This document shows, in pieces, positions 33,682 through 45,749 of a stretch of 64,000 bases of DNA. This DNA is from Polyporus tsugae (Eukaryota > Basidiomycota > Agaricomycetes > Polyporales > Polyporaceae), in assembly GCA_024305745.1 (NCBI GenBank), contig JAHRBS010000008.1:1736001-1800000 (forward strand). Direction: 5' to 3'. A model generated the notes under the pieces. That model ran no database searches. It was not told the DNA's origin and was given only the letters and a program-made list of their open reading frames with translations. Position 1 is the stretch's first letter. Each line of letters begins with the position of its first letter. Made by a program: the position numbers and the translations under genes.

Positions 33682-34580
33682 TAGCGGTCTGGTTCCATGT
33701 TCGCTTCTGCCTCGTCGTTTTCTTGGTCCTTGGCTGGACGGACAGTTATGACGGTACCCCCTGCGAGGTCATCGTGTCTCCGTGCGCTCCGAGAGCGCGA
33801 CCTGTTACTGGTGGGGTCGGTGTACGATATGCGTCGTTGGCCATGTGTGGTATGGCCTTGGGTATGTTAGAGCCGTTCCCTTTTGATATATGATATCTGG
33901 GAGCCGTAGGTTAGTTGGTTCGCGGTTGGCGGATTCCAGTTACGATCATGTGTATGCACTGTTACTTCTGTTTGTTTGTTGTATCATTCTTGTTCTGCCT
34001 GTTGTTTTGCGCTACTAGTTTGTAATGTTGAGTACTATTTAATGGACAATTAGCATCCTTGATTCCATGTCTGCCTCGACGACTGTGCAGTGTGGAGACG
34101 ACTTCGATCAGACTGCCTGCGTAGATATCGACGACAACACCAAGCTCACTCCCTAGATCGCCGCAGAGGAAAGTAGAGGTCGTGTTTGTCGTCACACTAG
34201 AGAGCGCAGTTCGCCCCCAGTTGGCAGTGGTTCTCTAGTAGAGCGTACATCGCCTTCGACATCACGACAGCGCATCCCGCCGTGCCAAAATGTTTCCCAC
34301 CCCCTGCAGGCAATGGGCGCTACCGAACCTCTCTGCTAAACGTCTGCGACGGTCCTCTCGGTCCGTTGCGCAGCTTCCACCATAACCCGCACGCTCTTTA
34401 CCCGTCTGTCATCTCTGCCTATCACACACACAAACACTACACGCTCGAAGATACCGGGACTGAGCTTAGAGTCGCCTCACTGCTTCTGCTTCTCCGGCAG
34501 CCTGTTCCTCCTCACTCACTCCATTATCTGTCTTTTTTATTTCTGTTTGAAACCCAAGACATCAACATAAAAGGCGCAAG
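33682..34580. other. Intergenic
   Basis: About 900 bases: 3' flank of the RING gene, T-rich around 33.95-34.05 kb, then a C/T-rich promoter region before the SNARE gene with the leader ending AACATAAAAGGCGCAAG. No gene seen. Confidence 0.5.
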
Positions 34581-35714
34581 ATGTCGACGGACCCGTACCA
34601 CGCGGTGCAGCAGGAGATCCAGTCGTCGCTGCAGACAGCTGGGACCCTTCGCGCGTCCTTTCTCCGCATCCGCAGCACCGCGCGGGAGGACAGCGAGGAG
34701 CTCGTCTGGGCACGGAATGAGGTGCGTCTCTGCTGTTTTCGTTGGGGAGACTTGCATTTGGACGTTGACAGTGGGTGGGTCTCGGTGCGTAGCTGAAGGC
34801 GACGCTCGCAGCTTTGGAAGCGGACCTTGAGGACCTAGAGGAAAGCGTAAAGTAAGACTTCATTCGCTCGGAGTTGTACCATTGTAACTTAGAAGCCTTC
34901 GGCATAGTGTCGTCGAGAGCACCGGCGCGCGATTGTTCGGTCTGGAGGAGACAGAAGTCATCGAGCGGCGGCGGTACGTGAGCCATGTCCGGCAGGAAAT
35001 TGAGGTATGTCTGGGTCGTTGTCGTCTCGCGTGCTGGTGTGTCTCCCACTTGCTCGCGTCTCCCGCGTGCCCTACAACTTCCCTGCTGATGTGTTCTCGT
35101 CTAATAGAACATGCGCGGAGAGGTAGAGGGTGGCCGGCGGTCAAGACCTGCGTCCGTGCTTGGGTTAGGACCTTCGGCACGCGCTGCAGAGCCGGGCCCG
35201 GAGTATGAGGACAGTCAGGCGGAGTGGGCTCGGCAGGAGCAGGAGGTGCGTCCTTGGCTTATCTTTGTTGCGCAGGGTCAGTTGCTGAGGATCCGGACGA
35301 ACGGTGGGACGGGATATAGCTCATGATACGGCAGCAAGACGAGACTATCGATACTATTGCCGGGACACTGAATACAATCCATGAGCAAGCGGGCTTGATG
35401 GGGCGCGAGATTGTTGAGCATAACGAGTGCGTTTCTCGCTCTCCCCAGGCCAGATGCAAACGCACGGTATTTATCTTGTGTTCATCTCGCAGAATGCTTG
35501 ACGACCTCGAGCGCGGCGTCGATCGGTCGGACACAAAACTGAGCACAGCGATGAGCAAGATGCGCAAGTTTATACGCCAGACCGAGGGTCCGTTTTTCCT
35601 CTCTGCTCAGCTGTTTCCCTCGCTGACGATTCTGCAGAGACGAAGTCCGGCTGGTGTATCATCTTCCTGATTATTGTCCTCATGGCTTTGTTGCTCGCCG
35701 TGATCCTTGTATGA
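34581..35714 (+). CDS. TLG1: Syntaxin-6-type Qc-SNARE, Tlg1-like
   Basis: Tail-anchored SNARE for fusion at the trans-Golgi/endosome. The first exon (34581-34721) encodes MSTDPYHAVQQEIQSSLQTA, the typical start of the syntaxin-6 N-terminal helical domain (DPYxxVxxE). Later short exons add LKATLAALEADLEDLEESV and LFGLEETEVIERRRYV, then a flexible linker. The SNARE helix is RQQDETIDTIAGTLNTIHEQ through LDDLERGVDRSDTKLSTAM, with the central Gln of the Q layer in this run. The C-terminus is a single membrane helix (CIIFLIIVLMALLLAVILV) directly followed by the stop. About seven exons. The product is a little longer than yeast Tlg1 because of an Ala/Arg/Gly linker. It lies head-to-tail between the RING ligase and the kinase with no sign of co-regulation. 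Confidence 0.92.
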
Positions 35715-36107
35715 CGCGGGGGTCCGGTCAGAGTGAGAGGTATTGGCATCACATCTGTTATTGTACTCATTGCATATTTCTCTGGGACACTCCTTTGGGA
35801 CACACTCTGCTATGTATTTTCCCCAACGCTGACCATAGCACTGTCGCGGACTGGATAATCGACCGTCGTTTCTGTTGTCAGCCCCACCCTTCACGTGGGC
35901 ACTGTTTGGACGTTGTTTGTCCGATCGGCAGCCTCACTCTGGAGTGGAGCTCGGCTGCCGGACAAGTTGGCTTTCCCCCTCACGCTCGGTCGTGCGGGTC
36001 GACGACGACGACAGCCGCCACTCCGCCGCGCACTGCGCCATACCCCCCACACTTTCTACTTTACTATCTTTTTGGCTTCTGGCTTCTCACATCACTAGGA
36101 CCGCCTC
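35715..36107. other. Intergenic, promoter of the kinase
   Basis: Nearly 400 bases with C/T-rich sequence close to 36108; no gene. Confidence 0.5.
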
Positions 36108-39100
36108 ATGTCTACGATGACTGACTCCGTTGAAGGTCCCCCGCGCGCCCCGCCGGCCAAATACGCAACGCCCCTCGGCACTCGCTGGCAGAAGGAGAAG
36201 GCTGCTGCAGGCACCAATGCATTCGAGTACCCGGACGATGCCAAGTACGTCGGTCCTTGGATCATCGGTGAGTGTGTGGGCAAGGGCGCGAGCGGCCGCG
36301 TCAAGATCGCAAGGCATCGTCGGACTGGCCAGCTCGCGGCTGTCAAGATCCTCCCCCTCCAGCCCCTCCTCAGCTCTCGCTCTTCCACGAACGCACAAGC
36401 CAAGGCGGAGAAGCAGCGGCTCGGGATCGACAGGGAGATCATCATGATGAAGCTCATGAACCACCCGAACATCATGCGGATCTACGACGTCTACGAGGGC
36501 GATAAGGAGCTGTACCTCATCCTCGAGTACGTCGAGGGCGGGGAGCTCTTCGACTTCCTCGTCAACCGCGGCCGGCTCCCACCGCTCGAGGCGCTCGCGT
36601 ACTTCAAGCAGATCGTCTACGGACTCAACTATGCGCACACGTTCTCCATCATCCACCGCGACCTCAAGCCAGAGAATATTCTTATCCACACCCTCAACCC
36701 GCCGCTTATCAAGATCGCTGACTGGGGCATGGCCGCGTTCGCACCACCCTCACTGCAGCTGGAGACGAGTTGTGGCAGCCCGCACTACGCGAGCCCGGAG
36801 ATCGTGAACGGCCACAAGTACTGCGGGACTGCCACGGACATCTGGAGCTGCGGCGTCATCTTGTATGCCCTGCTGACTGGGCGACTGCCTTTCGACGACA
36901 AGAACGTGCGCAACCTACTGACGAAGGTCAAGACCGGCAAGTACGAGATGCCTAGCTACGTGGACCCCCTGGCGAAGGACCTTCTTTCTCGCATGCTGGT
37001 CGTGGACGTCAACAAGCGGATCTCGGTGTGTAGCGATATCCCTGTTCGTGCTCGTCACGCTAACCTTTCTTTACAATAGATGACTGACGTTCTGGTTCAT
37101 CCTTGGCTCGAAGGCAACACTCCTGGTATCACCTACGTCCCGGCGCCTCCCATTTCTGAACTGGCTAGGCCTCTTCCGTCTGCGCTGCACATCGACCGTG
37201 ACCTGTTCGAGTCTCTTTGCATCATCTGGGGCCGCCATGCCGACGTGGACTCTATCCAGACCGACCTTCTCAGCCCACCCGGTCAAGGTACTCTCGCCAA
37301 GGCGTTCTACTTTCTGCTACAGAAGCACCGTGAAATGACGATGGAAGAGCACGGTATCCTGATGGACATCGAGGAGGTTCTGAACACCCAGGGCAAGATC
37401 ATTACCAAGCACTATGCCGCTCCGCGCTCGAAGCCTACTGGTCGTCGCTCTCTGGAACTGGCCCTTTCTGCTCCTACGATTCCTGTGCCCAAGTACCTGC
37501 GTCCGGACCGTCCCGCACCCGCACCTCCCACTCGTACACCTTCGCCCTCTGCTACTGCCACCGTTGCAAGTGTTTCCGATGCAGAACGTCCCGCTAGTCG
37601 ATCCCGTCCGTCATCACCATTAGGTCCCAGGCCTCCGAAGTCGCGTCTTCCAATCGGAAGAGCCTCCGGGGCCAACCCTTCCAGAGCCACCAGCCCGCCC
37701 CCTCCGTTCCTCCCTAACCCAGATACCGCTCGGGCCCGATCTCAGACTGTCGATTCTGTACTCGAGACGAGGGAGAAAACTCCCGTTGGCAGTCCCTCTC
37801 GTGCGCGTCAGCCCACCCCTCCACAGCACCCGCTCCCCATTATCGAGGCCTTGACCTCTATCCGTCCGCGCTCCTCGACTACCCACACTCGGTCAGCCCG
37901 CGCGTCCCCCGGGCTCATCCACGCACCCGTTCCCGTGTCTGCTGCCAACTCGCCAATGTCCCCTCTTCTGGATCGTGAGGACGTTGACATGCGCGACCGG
38001 ACGCAAGACAGGACGCACGCCTACGGCGCTACCGACACCTCCCAAGTCGTCGAGCCGCGACGGACCTTTGGCCAAGCGCCGATGCTCCAGCCTCGCATCC
38101 AGCGGACCGAGCAGCGGCCGTCTTTGGACGAGGTTGCTGCGCGTCGCCCCCCGCGATCAGGCTGGTCTGCACCGGAACACCACCTGGATTCGGGGTGGGC
38201 GAAGGCTCCGGGCTCCGAGAATAAGGAGAACAGGGCTGCTCCCGCTGCTCGTGCTGTCCAACACGACCCGGCGTGCCATTCTGGGGGGCTCGGCTTCGGC
38301 CATTCCGTGCCGATGGCGAGGGAGATGGGGAACATGCTGTTTATCAACGACTCGACGAACGGCCAGCAGCCAGCAGGCGGCAAGAAGGAGAAGAAGAGCA
38401 GGCGTGAGTGATACACCTCAATGCCTGACGCATGCCAATGGCATTGACATTAATATTGATCGTCTCTCCGCGACAGCGCCTCCCCTGGACTTCACCGCAC
38501 CGCCCGCCCTCCAGAAGCTGTCCACGTTCGCGATCGGGTCGCCTGGGCGCGCGACGTCCCCACCTGCCGTCGCGTCCGCGCTCCTTTCGCCGGGCGTGGG
38601 CGAGTTCAAGGGCTGGTTCTCGAACCTCTTCCACTGGCGCGTGCAGACGCTGTGCCTCTACTCGGTCCTCGACGTCCCGACCACGCGCGTGGAGACGACG
38701 CGGCTGCTCGAGAATTTCGGGGTGTCTATCTCGACCGACGAGAAGACGGGCCTGAGCGTGCTCTTCTGCCGCGTCGACGACGCGCACGACGGACACGGGC
38801 CCACGCTCACCCAGAACCAGAAGCAGGTCCGCTTCCGCGTCGAGTTCACGTCGTGCACGGGCAGCGCGGGCTCCGGCCCGGGCGCGTCGACGTCTCGGCC
38901 GCAGCTGACGTTCAATCAGGCGGCAGCGGCAGCGGCGGCGGCGGCTGCCACGAAGAGCCGCGGGGAGAATTTGGCGGCGGCGGCGGGGTACGACACGATG
39001 ATCGGGATCGCGCTCGAGAAGGGGAGCGTGTCGACGTTCAAGAACTTGTGCCAGCGGCTGCGGACGGAGTGGCGGCTCGACGCGCTTGTGTCCCCCGCGC

Positions 39101-39147
39101 ACGCGCAGGGCGTTACGCCCGGCATCGAGCAGACGTTCCTGGCGTGA
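36108..39147 (+). CDS. Ser/Thr kinase of the Hsl1/Gin4/Cdr2 (NIM1-related) group
   Basis: 970-aa kinase linked in yeasts to septins, bud neck and the Wee1 morphogenesis checkpoint. Exons 36108-37025, 37080-38403 and 38477-39147. Kinase domain about residues 45-325: glycine loop VGKGASGRVKIA, Lys in AAVKIL, catalytic HRDLKPEN, activation segment from IADWGMAAF, CGSPHYASPE, and GRLPFDD. The usual DFG is DWG; the Asp that binds metal is kept. After the domain comes LVHPWLEG, a helical UBA-like region (DRDLFESLCIIWG), then about 450 residues of Pro/Ser/Arg-rich disorder, and a C-terminal globular domain resembling a KA1-type membrane-binding domain (FKGWFSNLFHWRVQTLCLYS, then FKNLCQRLRTEWRLD). 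The C-terminal domain has an 11-alanine run at about 38930. The placement within the Hsl1/Gin4/Kcc4 set is not resolved. Confidence 0.9.
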
Positions 39148-40632
39148 GCGTGGATGCTGCTGGTTGGGGGGTTATCGCGGATGTTGGTTGGGTGGAAGTA
39201 GGACGGGGGGTGGCAGGTATTCTGAAGGTCGTTGGTTCATACAGGCCGCTTGTGGGGATCTGAGGAAGGAGTTGGCGAGAGGGTTTCTTTTGGATTTCGG
39301 TCTCACGCGGATCATACATATTGTAGTGAGCCTATATACCTACGCCCACAACCTCTATACACATACTAAGCAGGGTACTAGTACTCCATTACGGTCGACG
39401 CTACACTTATACTGCGATTAATGACTTCGTTTCCAAGCACATTGTCCCCGCAAGACCTTGTAGGTTATCGAATTTGCCACATCTTTAGTAATCTAGGTGC
39501 AGGGGATCTGAGGCGGACCCGAACGGGGTCAGAACTTGAGTGTGTTGTGCAGCGCTCGGATGCGCCTTCAAGTCGTTCTACCTCCGCTAAGTAGTACTTT
39601 CCAAGAGACCTCACGAGCGACCTTCTCGGGTAGTATTCATTTCGAGCTAGCACAGGGAGGGTCCGGGGGACTCAAGTAAGTACTCGCGAACTTGTTGCCG
39701 TTCAAGTTCTCCCAGTGAGGCCCGCGAGTCTCGGCGTCGCCCTGATGACACCGCCCGAAGATCTCGGAGTCTGAATCGGCCTCTTAAGGCTGTGCCCTCC
39801 ACAGAATGTCGGATTCCATTTTGAACGCCGGGTTCAGGTCAACCCCGGAAGTCTGTGGCATCATTTAACAAGTCGCAGAGTCATGTTCGCATGCCTCGCT
39901 ATCGGCTTCGACTCGTACTCACGGCGACTCGGAGGGACCCAGGATGAAGAGGACTTGGGTATATTAAATTGCGGCGCCGCAGCCCACTGAACACTGTCGA
40001 GTCAGCGTGCCAGCAGCGGTATGATGACGTGAGTAGTACCTAGTACAGCAGTTCGGACTCCAACACGTTAACTCACGGATTCAAGAAGATGGTGAACGTG
40101 CCGTACTTACCGTAGAACGCGGCCGGGGGCATATCGGGATTGGCTTGTGTATATCGAGTTCCCTTGGCGACAAATTGGGCCTCACTTCGGTGCATCTTAC
40201 TACTTCGACGCCGCGCGGCACCCGTGTAAGTATCCGAACGGAGCGCATAGGACGTAGATAGCGATCATGGGAGTGAAGTATTCTTGGCAGGCTTGCACAA
40301 AACCGCCACTGGATTATGGGAAAGCTACCGGAAACAACAGTAATAGTACATAGGGGAGAACCGGTGAGTATACTCTAGAAAGACACGGAGGTCATGGGGC
40401 TACAAAATACAGTGAGACTGAGCGGTGGAGAGATCTAATAGACACGACAGGCCGATGTGGTGAGCAAGGAAACAAGCAGGACGAGAAACGCATCTATGTG
40501 GGAGTGCGTAAGAGAGTCTTCCAAGAAATGTATGTCTGTGTGGGTTGTGGAGTCTATCGAGGCAGGAAATACTGTCTCTATGCCGTCTCTATGATGCCTT
40601 CGAAGGATGAGCAAGTGGGCGGATACGGAGAA
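39148..40632. other. Gene-free interval of about 1.5 kb
   Basis: No open frame with recognisable content on either strand; base composition is less GC-rich than in the genes. The frame reading + from 40498 is antisense to the 3' end of the next gene. No terminal repeats were found by eye. Confidence 0.45.
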
Positions 40633-41340
40633 TTAGTCGATGTTGTGCCCGCAGCTGAGCAGGACCGTCGCGATCAGCGACGGCTCGAGCAGCCCGAGCT
40701 GCATGGCCTCCTGGGTCAACTCAAGAGTGACAACATTGGGGACGCGTGTGATGCGTCCGAGCACCTTGGGCGCGGTGGTGTGAACCTTGTACAGCTACGC
40801 GAAGCGGCGCAAGTCAGAAGCGCTCTCGCCGCCGTAGTGAACTCAAGCACGTACGCAAATGAAGCCATCCATTGGAGCCCATGCGTACTGTACTCCGCCG
40901 ATGTCCATGATCCGCCGGCTGCGCAGGGCGTAAAATAACTTGAGTGGGAGACTCAAGAAAGATGTAACGAGGACCGCTGCTCACCTCTGGTCAGACGAGA
41001 GGTGCAACCAGTCCCGGGCACGGACCTTCGCGTTGGACCCGCGGGTCTCGAGCTGCGCGTTGGGCTGCCACTGTATCATGGCGATGTTGCGGCTCTCGTT
41101 GTCCTTGAACACCGTGCACGCCGGGGCCGAGTTCTCCGTCATGATGCGGTAACAGGCGCGCTGCTGAGGGCCGTACACCGTCGAGTTCAGGATCGTCGTC
41201 CGGAAGTTGGCGAACTGGAACGTGGTGGTGTCGCCCTGGAGTGGTTTGGAGCTGTTAGACACGGGGAGAGACGGCAGTGCGCCGAAGATCGAGGGGGCGC
41301 CGCCACCCTGCTGAGACCATCCTTGTCCGTAGGGGTTCAT
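40633..41340 (-). CDS. DUF6593-family protein, second member
   Basis: 193-aa minus-strand protein from exons 41340-40985, 40918-40855 and 40794-40633, phases matching. It starts with a short Gly/Gln-rich leader (MNPYGQGWSQQGGG), then LPVSNSSKPLQGDTTTFQFA, TILNSTVYGPQQRACYRIMT, NIAMIQWQP, the basic segment VRARDWLHLSSDQ, MDIGGVQYAWAP and a hydrophobic C-terminal strand set ending GLLEPSLIATVLLSCGHNID. The order of strands and the Y-x-W core match DUF6593, a fungal family of unknown function. It is diverged from the member at 17.4 kb, so this is not a recent duplicate. Confidence 0.72.
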
Positions 41341-43728
41341 GGTGTGGTATACCGTGTTCCTGTGGAGACTGGGGTGTAGTAGATGGGAGGGTGAGGAGCA
41401 GAGGAGTAGCTGCTGAATGCTGACGATAGAGAGCTCTAATGTGTACCGTATATATACATACGGAACTCACCAAACGCTTGAACGTACGTAGGTGAGGCGA
41501 GATCTCGCACTCCCGCCCGCCAGGCACTGGGGCGAGGATCGTAGTATTGTCACGACGAACGGATCTGGTGTTTAGTCAGAACGGTGGTAGAAGATGGTAA
41601 ACGAGAGAATAAGGAAGACGGAGCGTTAGGAAGGCCATTCGGACATCTCGGCAGGATTCTGCGTTTCAAGTACCCGATGGCAGAGCTTCACTCCCGGCCG
41701 GGGAGGCTTTCGAGCGCAATTCTCGAGCATTGATTGCTGTGTCCTTTGAGAACACCGTGTGCTTCCCGAGTTCATCCTAGCAATCTGCAAGGAAATTGGA
41801 TTTCAGCACGGCAAAAACGCGAGTATGTGATGAAATTCCAACTAACTGAAACGGCGCCAGGATTCATTGACGGCACCACAACTAAACCATAATATTTCCT
41901 CTGGCCATCTAATACAAGCATTTTCTGCTCTGGGTGTGAGATCCGTCAACCCTGCTAGTAGCTCCTGCGATCGTTGCAATGCTATGGGAGGTTCAAGCAT
42001 TTTCGCCCTGTGGCCAAGTTCGGATTCGGAATGCCCAAAATGATGCCACACGTGGCCATGTGATATCAGTGAGCTCGCGTGGTCGTCGCGTGCGTGAAAT
42101 CTTGATCAGGGCCACACAACACAGCAGCCCCTTTGGCAGGATTTGCATAATGTGGTTCGTTTCTTCCCACCTAACGGTCTCAAGTCAGGGCTTGATGAGC
42201 ATGCGAAGTTGCGGGAAGACGTATTGGTTGCAGCTCACGTGCAGTTTTTCCGGCACGACTACCACGGATCCGATTACTGCCACCCGGAGTTCTTCCCTCG
42301 CGTATCCTGAGTGGAGATAAGCTTCCTCGCGAGGTACACGGCATCGGGATACGAGAACCTTGTGGGACGATTTGTGCCGCCGATTTGCAGCTGCTCGGGT
42401 TTTGACCGCAAAAAGGTATGCTGCAGTCACAGGTATTCTTGTTAATAACAGTGGGGCCAGCCGGCGACGCACCTCCGACACGAATAAGTGCGCTCGATGT
42501 GGCCCTCGGATCTGAGGGATGCCGGCACTCCGGGATCGTTCTGGAATCCTTGCACCAAGTAGCGGATGCGCAGTTCGACTTCGGCATGGACTTCAACAGG
42601 CTGCTGAGGTGTGACTTGCATTCGTTCCCGAAGATGCCACTATGGCCGGTGCATCATAACCTGGGCGAGATGCATCATTGACAGGCTGGGGCTGTCTATC
42701 GGCGCCGCTTTCGCCTGACCGAGCGCCGCGGCCATATGATCCGCAAATTTGGAATTCTGGACTATCGGGGGAGGCGGGATGCGGGACGCGCCAAGTTGGT
42801 GGGTCGCAGGATGTGGTCTCCTGGTGGTCTCTTCTGGTCTCTTAGCGTCAATGCAAATAGATATCACGAGGAATACGTGGCGAGAATCGGTTTGTAAAGC
42901 TGAGGATGCGGTGGGGGCTCACTCGCACGAGACGCAGTTTATCCCCGTTAAGCCGGTCTGTGGATACAGTGACATCAACACACAACCCTCCGTTGATTTA
43001 CAACGAACGTACGGTAATCACTGCTTGTCGCAAGCCCGCCGCTCAGAACTTCATCCGAAGCTGATAAAATTTTCAGACCTGCAGGTAAGGAAGGTAAGTC
43101 ACGAGTATAGGCACGCGTCATTGGGAGTCCCTAGGCACTACACTCGTGCCCCGAGGCATACGTAAACGAAGCGAGTGGTTGATCTCCAGCTCCCGATGAT
43201 GTGAAATGCGATCATGCGAACCAGTGAAGGTGGCAACATCGTAATAAACCGCATATACTCACCTTGGGCGCATGAACGAGTCCCTACCAAGCGTCTCGAG
43301 TCAATATTGCTTCAGAACCGTGATGTGGCTGAAGAGAGCGGTAGGTTGACGTGTTGACAGGTTGACGAGCACAGTAATCGACGCCCCCGTGTTAGCTTGA
43401 GTCACAAAATCTTGTCATTGAACGCTGGTTTACGATAGGTTGCTCTAATTCTTAGGTGATGCCGCGGGTGGTGTATCCTCGACAACGAGGCGGCGGTTGT
43501 TGCCAGTGGGGCAAAGTTTAAGGGAGGGATGGAAGGTGTATCGGCAGGTGCCGAGGACCAGCTCGGCTAGGTTATGTCTAAAATTACATAATTTGCTCAC
43601 GTTGCCCTGTGGGCGCCTGTTGGGAACAACAGCTTGTCTCGGTGCCTGAACTTGACCGTCAGTGCGTCTCTGTGTTTCTGGTCTGCCACAACCAAGTTAC
43701 CACCGACCTATCAATCTGAACGGGAACA
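41341..43728. other. Gene-free interval of about 2.4 kb
   Basis: Several frames of 80-140 codons occur (for example 42180-42596 and 42640-42867 on the minus strand) but none shows a known domain, and they cannot be joined into a model. The region may hold eroded gene or transposon sequence. The 120 bases before 43729 are the probable promoter of GID9. Confidence 0.4.
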
Positions 43729-45749
43729 ATGAGTTTCAACAAGCTCAATACGGAAGGCGTTATGCTCTTTGAACAGCCATTCGCTCGGGTACGTTCGGCA
43801 CACGCATTCCAAGGTTGTGCGGTGACCCCTGCTGATGACCGTCCGCCCTGCCGACACAGGTCCCGTACGAGAACTATCGCAAGGTGTTCCGCGCGACGCA
43901 GAAGAACATCGAGAAGGAAATGGGTGCCGTGCAAAACATAGCCAACGATCTCACCAAGAAAGGCTCCTCCGAACCGGACGCTGACGCAGCAGTCAAAGCC
44001 ATAGATGGCATGATCGCTCGTGTGGAGGGTCTCAAGCGTAAGGTCCGTTCGAGGTCGTTCCATGTTTGTCTCTGAATTATGCTATTCATTCGGTACGCTG
44101 ACGGTGTAACCTCCCTTCATAGCTGTCGGACATGCAAGAGTCAGCGGGTACCCCAACCCTGAACGTAATGCGGGAGCGGCTCCAACACCTCGCCACCGTC
44201 GAGGAGATCGAGTCCTTCACGGCGCCCGAGTTCACGCGGTGGGCAGACGTGCGCCTGGACCGGTGGCTCGTCGACTGGTGTTTACGCAATGGCAAAGAGA
44301 AGACGGCAAGAATGATCACTGCCCAGAAGGGCATAGAGGTGCGGCCTCATCTCTCTTCTTCCCGGCTGACAGAGAACACGTTTCATCCGCATGTATGGAG
44401 TGCTGATTCAACCGTATGTAGAAACTTGTCGATGTCGACCTCTTCTCCGACATCCGGAGGATAGAGGACGCCCTTGGCCGCAAAAGCTGTACAGAAGCTC
44501 TCGCCTGGTGTAGCGAGAACAAGGCTGCGCTGCGGAAATTCAAGGTAACATGAATATTGCCATGTCATGGGGGTACCACGAGGTTGACATTCACCTTCAC
44601 AGAACACCCTGGAGTTTGACCTCCGATTACAAGAATACATCGAACTGGCGCGGGCGCGGAAGACGATCGAAGCTATGGCATATTCCAAGAAGCATTTGCT
44701 CCCTTGGAATGACACGCATCACAGTCAGATTGTGCAAGCCGCTGCGCTACTATGTTATTCCCCGAGCACGTCCTGTGGTCCGTACAAGGTGAGTAGTTGA
44801 CTCAGACTCCTCATACTACGTCTCGGCTTGTGGAATGTAGTGCCAAAAAAATTACCTCTCCTGGCGTTTCGTACCCCAAACCTTGTCAAAAAGGGGGTAA
44901 AATCCAGGCTCTTCAGGCTCTGCGATGCCTTCATGCCGCTCCGCGTAATCAACCCGAGCTCTTTTAAGGTTCTCTTCCGATGCCGCAGGACGGGTTGCGA
45001 AGCTACTGCTTGGAGCGTCGGTGTCGGTGCTCGGCGGGGCGCCCGCCGGCAAAATCATCTGTCTGACCGAGTACCGTTTCCCCGATGACCCCAACATTCA
45101 GAGGCTACTATCGCCGCCGCAGCGCGTCGGCTTCATGCTTCGACCGCTTCTCCTTCCTCCCTTCTGCCCCGTGCGACACGTAATTCCTCGCGTACTGGCT
45201 GACAAATTTCCACTACTAGCGCCTGTACGACCCTTCACGGTGGACGACGCTCATCCAGTCCTTCCGCTTGGCGATCTACCACCTCAGTACCCTCCCGACC
45301 GAGCCGCTCCTGCACCTCGCCATGTACGCGGGACTGGCGTCCCTGAAGCTGCCCGCGTGCTACGGGCACGAGACGCGGAACGTCGACTGCCCCACCTGCA
45401 ACGCGGAGCTCGGCCAGCTCGCGAAGGAGGTCCCGTTCAGCCACCACGTAAACTCCACGATCGTCTGCCGGCTGACGGGCAGGATTATGGACGAGGACAA
45501 CATGCCGATGGCGTTCGAGAATGGTCAGGTGTACTCGAAAGAGGTGCGTCGTTCCGTCCCCTCTATTCGTGTCAGTGGGTTCGTGGCTTTGGACGGCGGC
45601 GCTGACGTGTGCGTGCGCTTCTGTGAACTGTCCCTATTTTACAGGCGTTGGAGGAGATGGCAGCAAGGAACGACGGGTATGTCACCGATCCCCGCGACCC
45701 CGAGGAGCGGTGTCAGTTCAGCAAGCTACGCAAGGTGTTCATCTCTTAA
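43729..45749 (+). CDS. GID9: GID/CTLH E3 ubiquitin ligase subunit Gid9/Fyv10 (MAEA)
   Basis: Subunit of the multi-protein GID/CTLH ligase, which in yeast targets gluconeogenic enzymes for degradation when glucose returns. Exons start 43729-43788, then from 43860; the last intron is near 45545-45644 and the stop is TAA 45747-45749. Order: N-terminal helices (YENYRKVFRATQKNIEKEM), LisH with RLDRWLVDWCLRNGKEKTA, CTLH segment (ALGRKSCTEALAWCSENKAA), CRA domain (FDLRLQEYIELARARKTIEA and LYDPSRWTTLIQSFRLA) and a C-terminal degenerate RING: CPTCNAELGQLA, HHVNSTIVCRLTGRIMD, MPMAFENGQVYSKEAL, ending with CQFSKLRKVFIS. This is the full expected architecture. The intron between CRA halves (44789-45219, about 430 bases) is much larger than the others and contains an antisense open frame (see findings). 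Confidence 0.94.
44852..45097 (-). other. Antisense 81-codon open frame inside a GID9 intron
   Basis: ATG-initiated minus-strand frame wholly within the large GID9 intron, ending in TAA. The translation looks protein-like: a Pro/Ser/Thr/Asp-rich first half (PAGAPPSTDTDAPSSS), then a charged helical run (EENLKRARVDYAERHEGIAE) and an aromatic end (GFYPLFDKVWGTKRQER). No known domain. It could be a captured exon, a nested gene or chance. Confidence 0.25.

Noticed and set aside
38344..39102. 252-codon minus-strand frame under the kinase C-terminus
   Set aside because: Arg-rich shadow of the coding strand; the + strand frame has a coherent KA1-like domain.
40498..40938. 146-codon + strand frame
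   Set aside because: Antisense to the last exons of the minus-strand DUF6593 gene, which join in phase.
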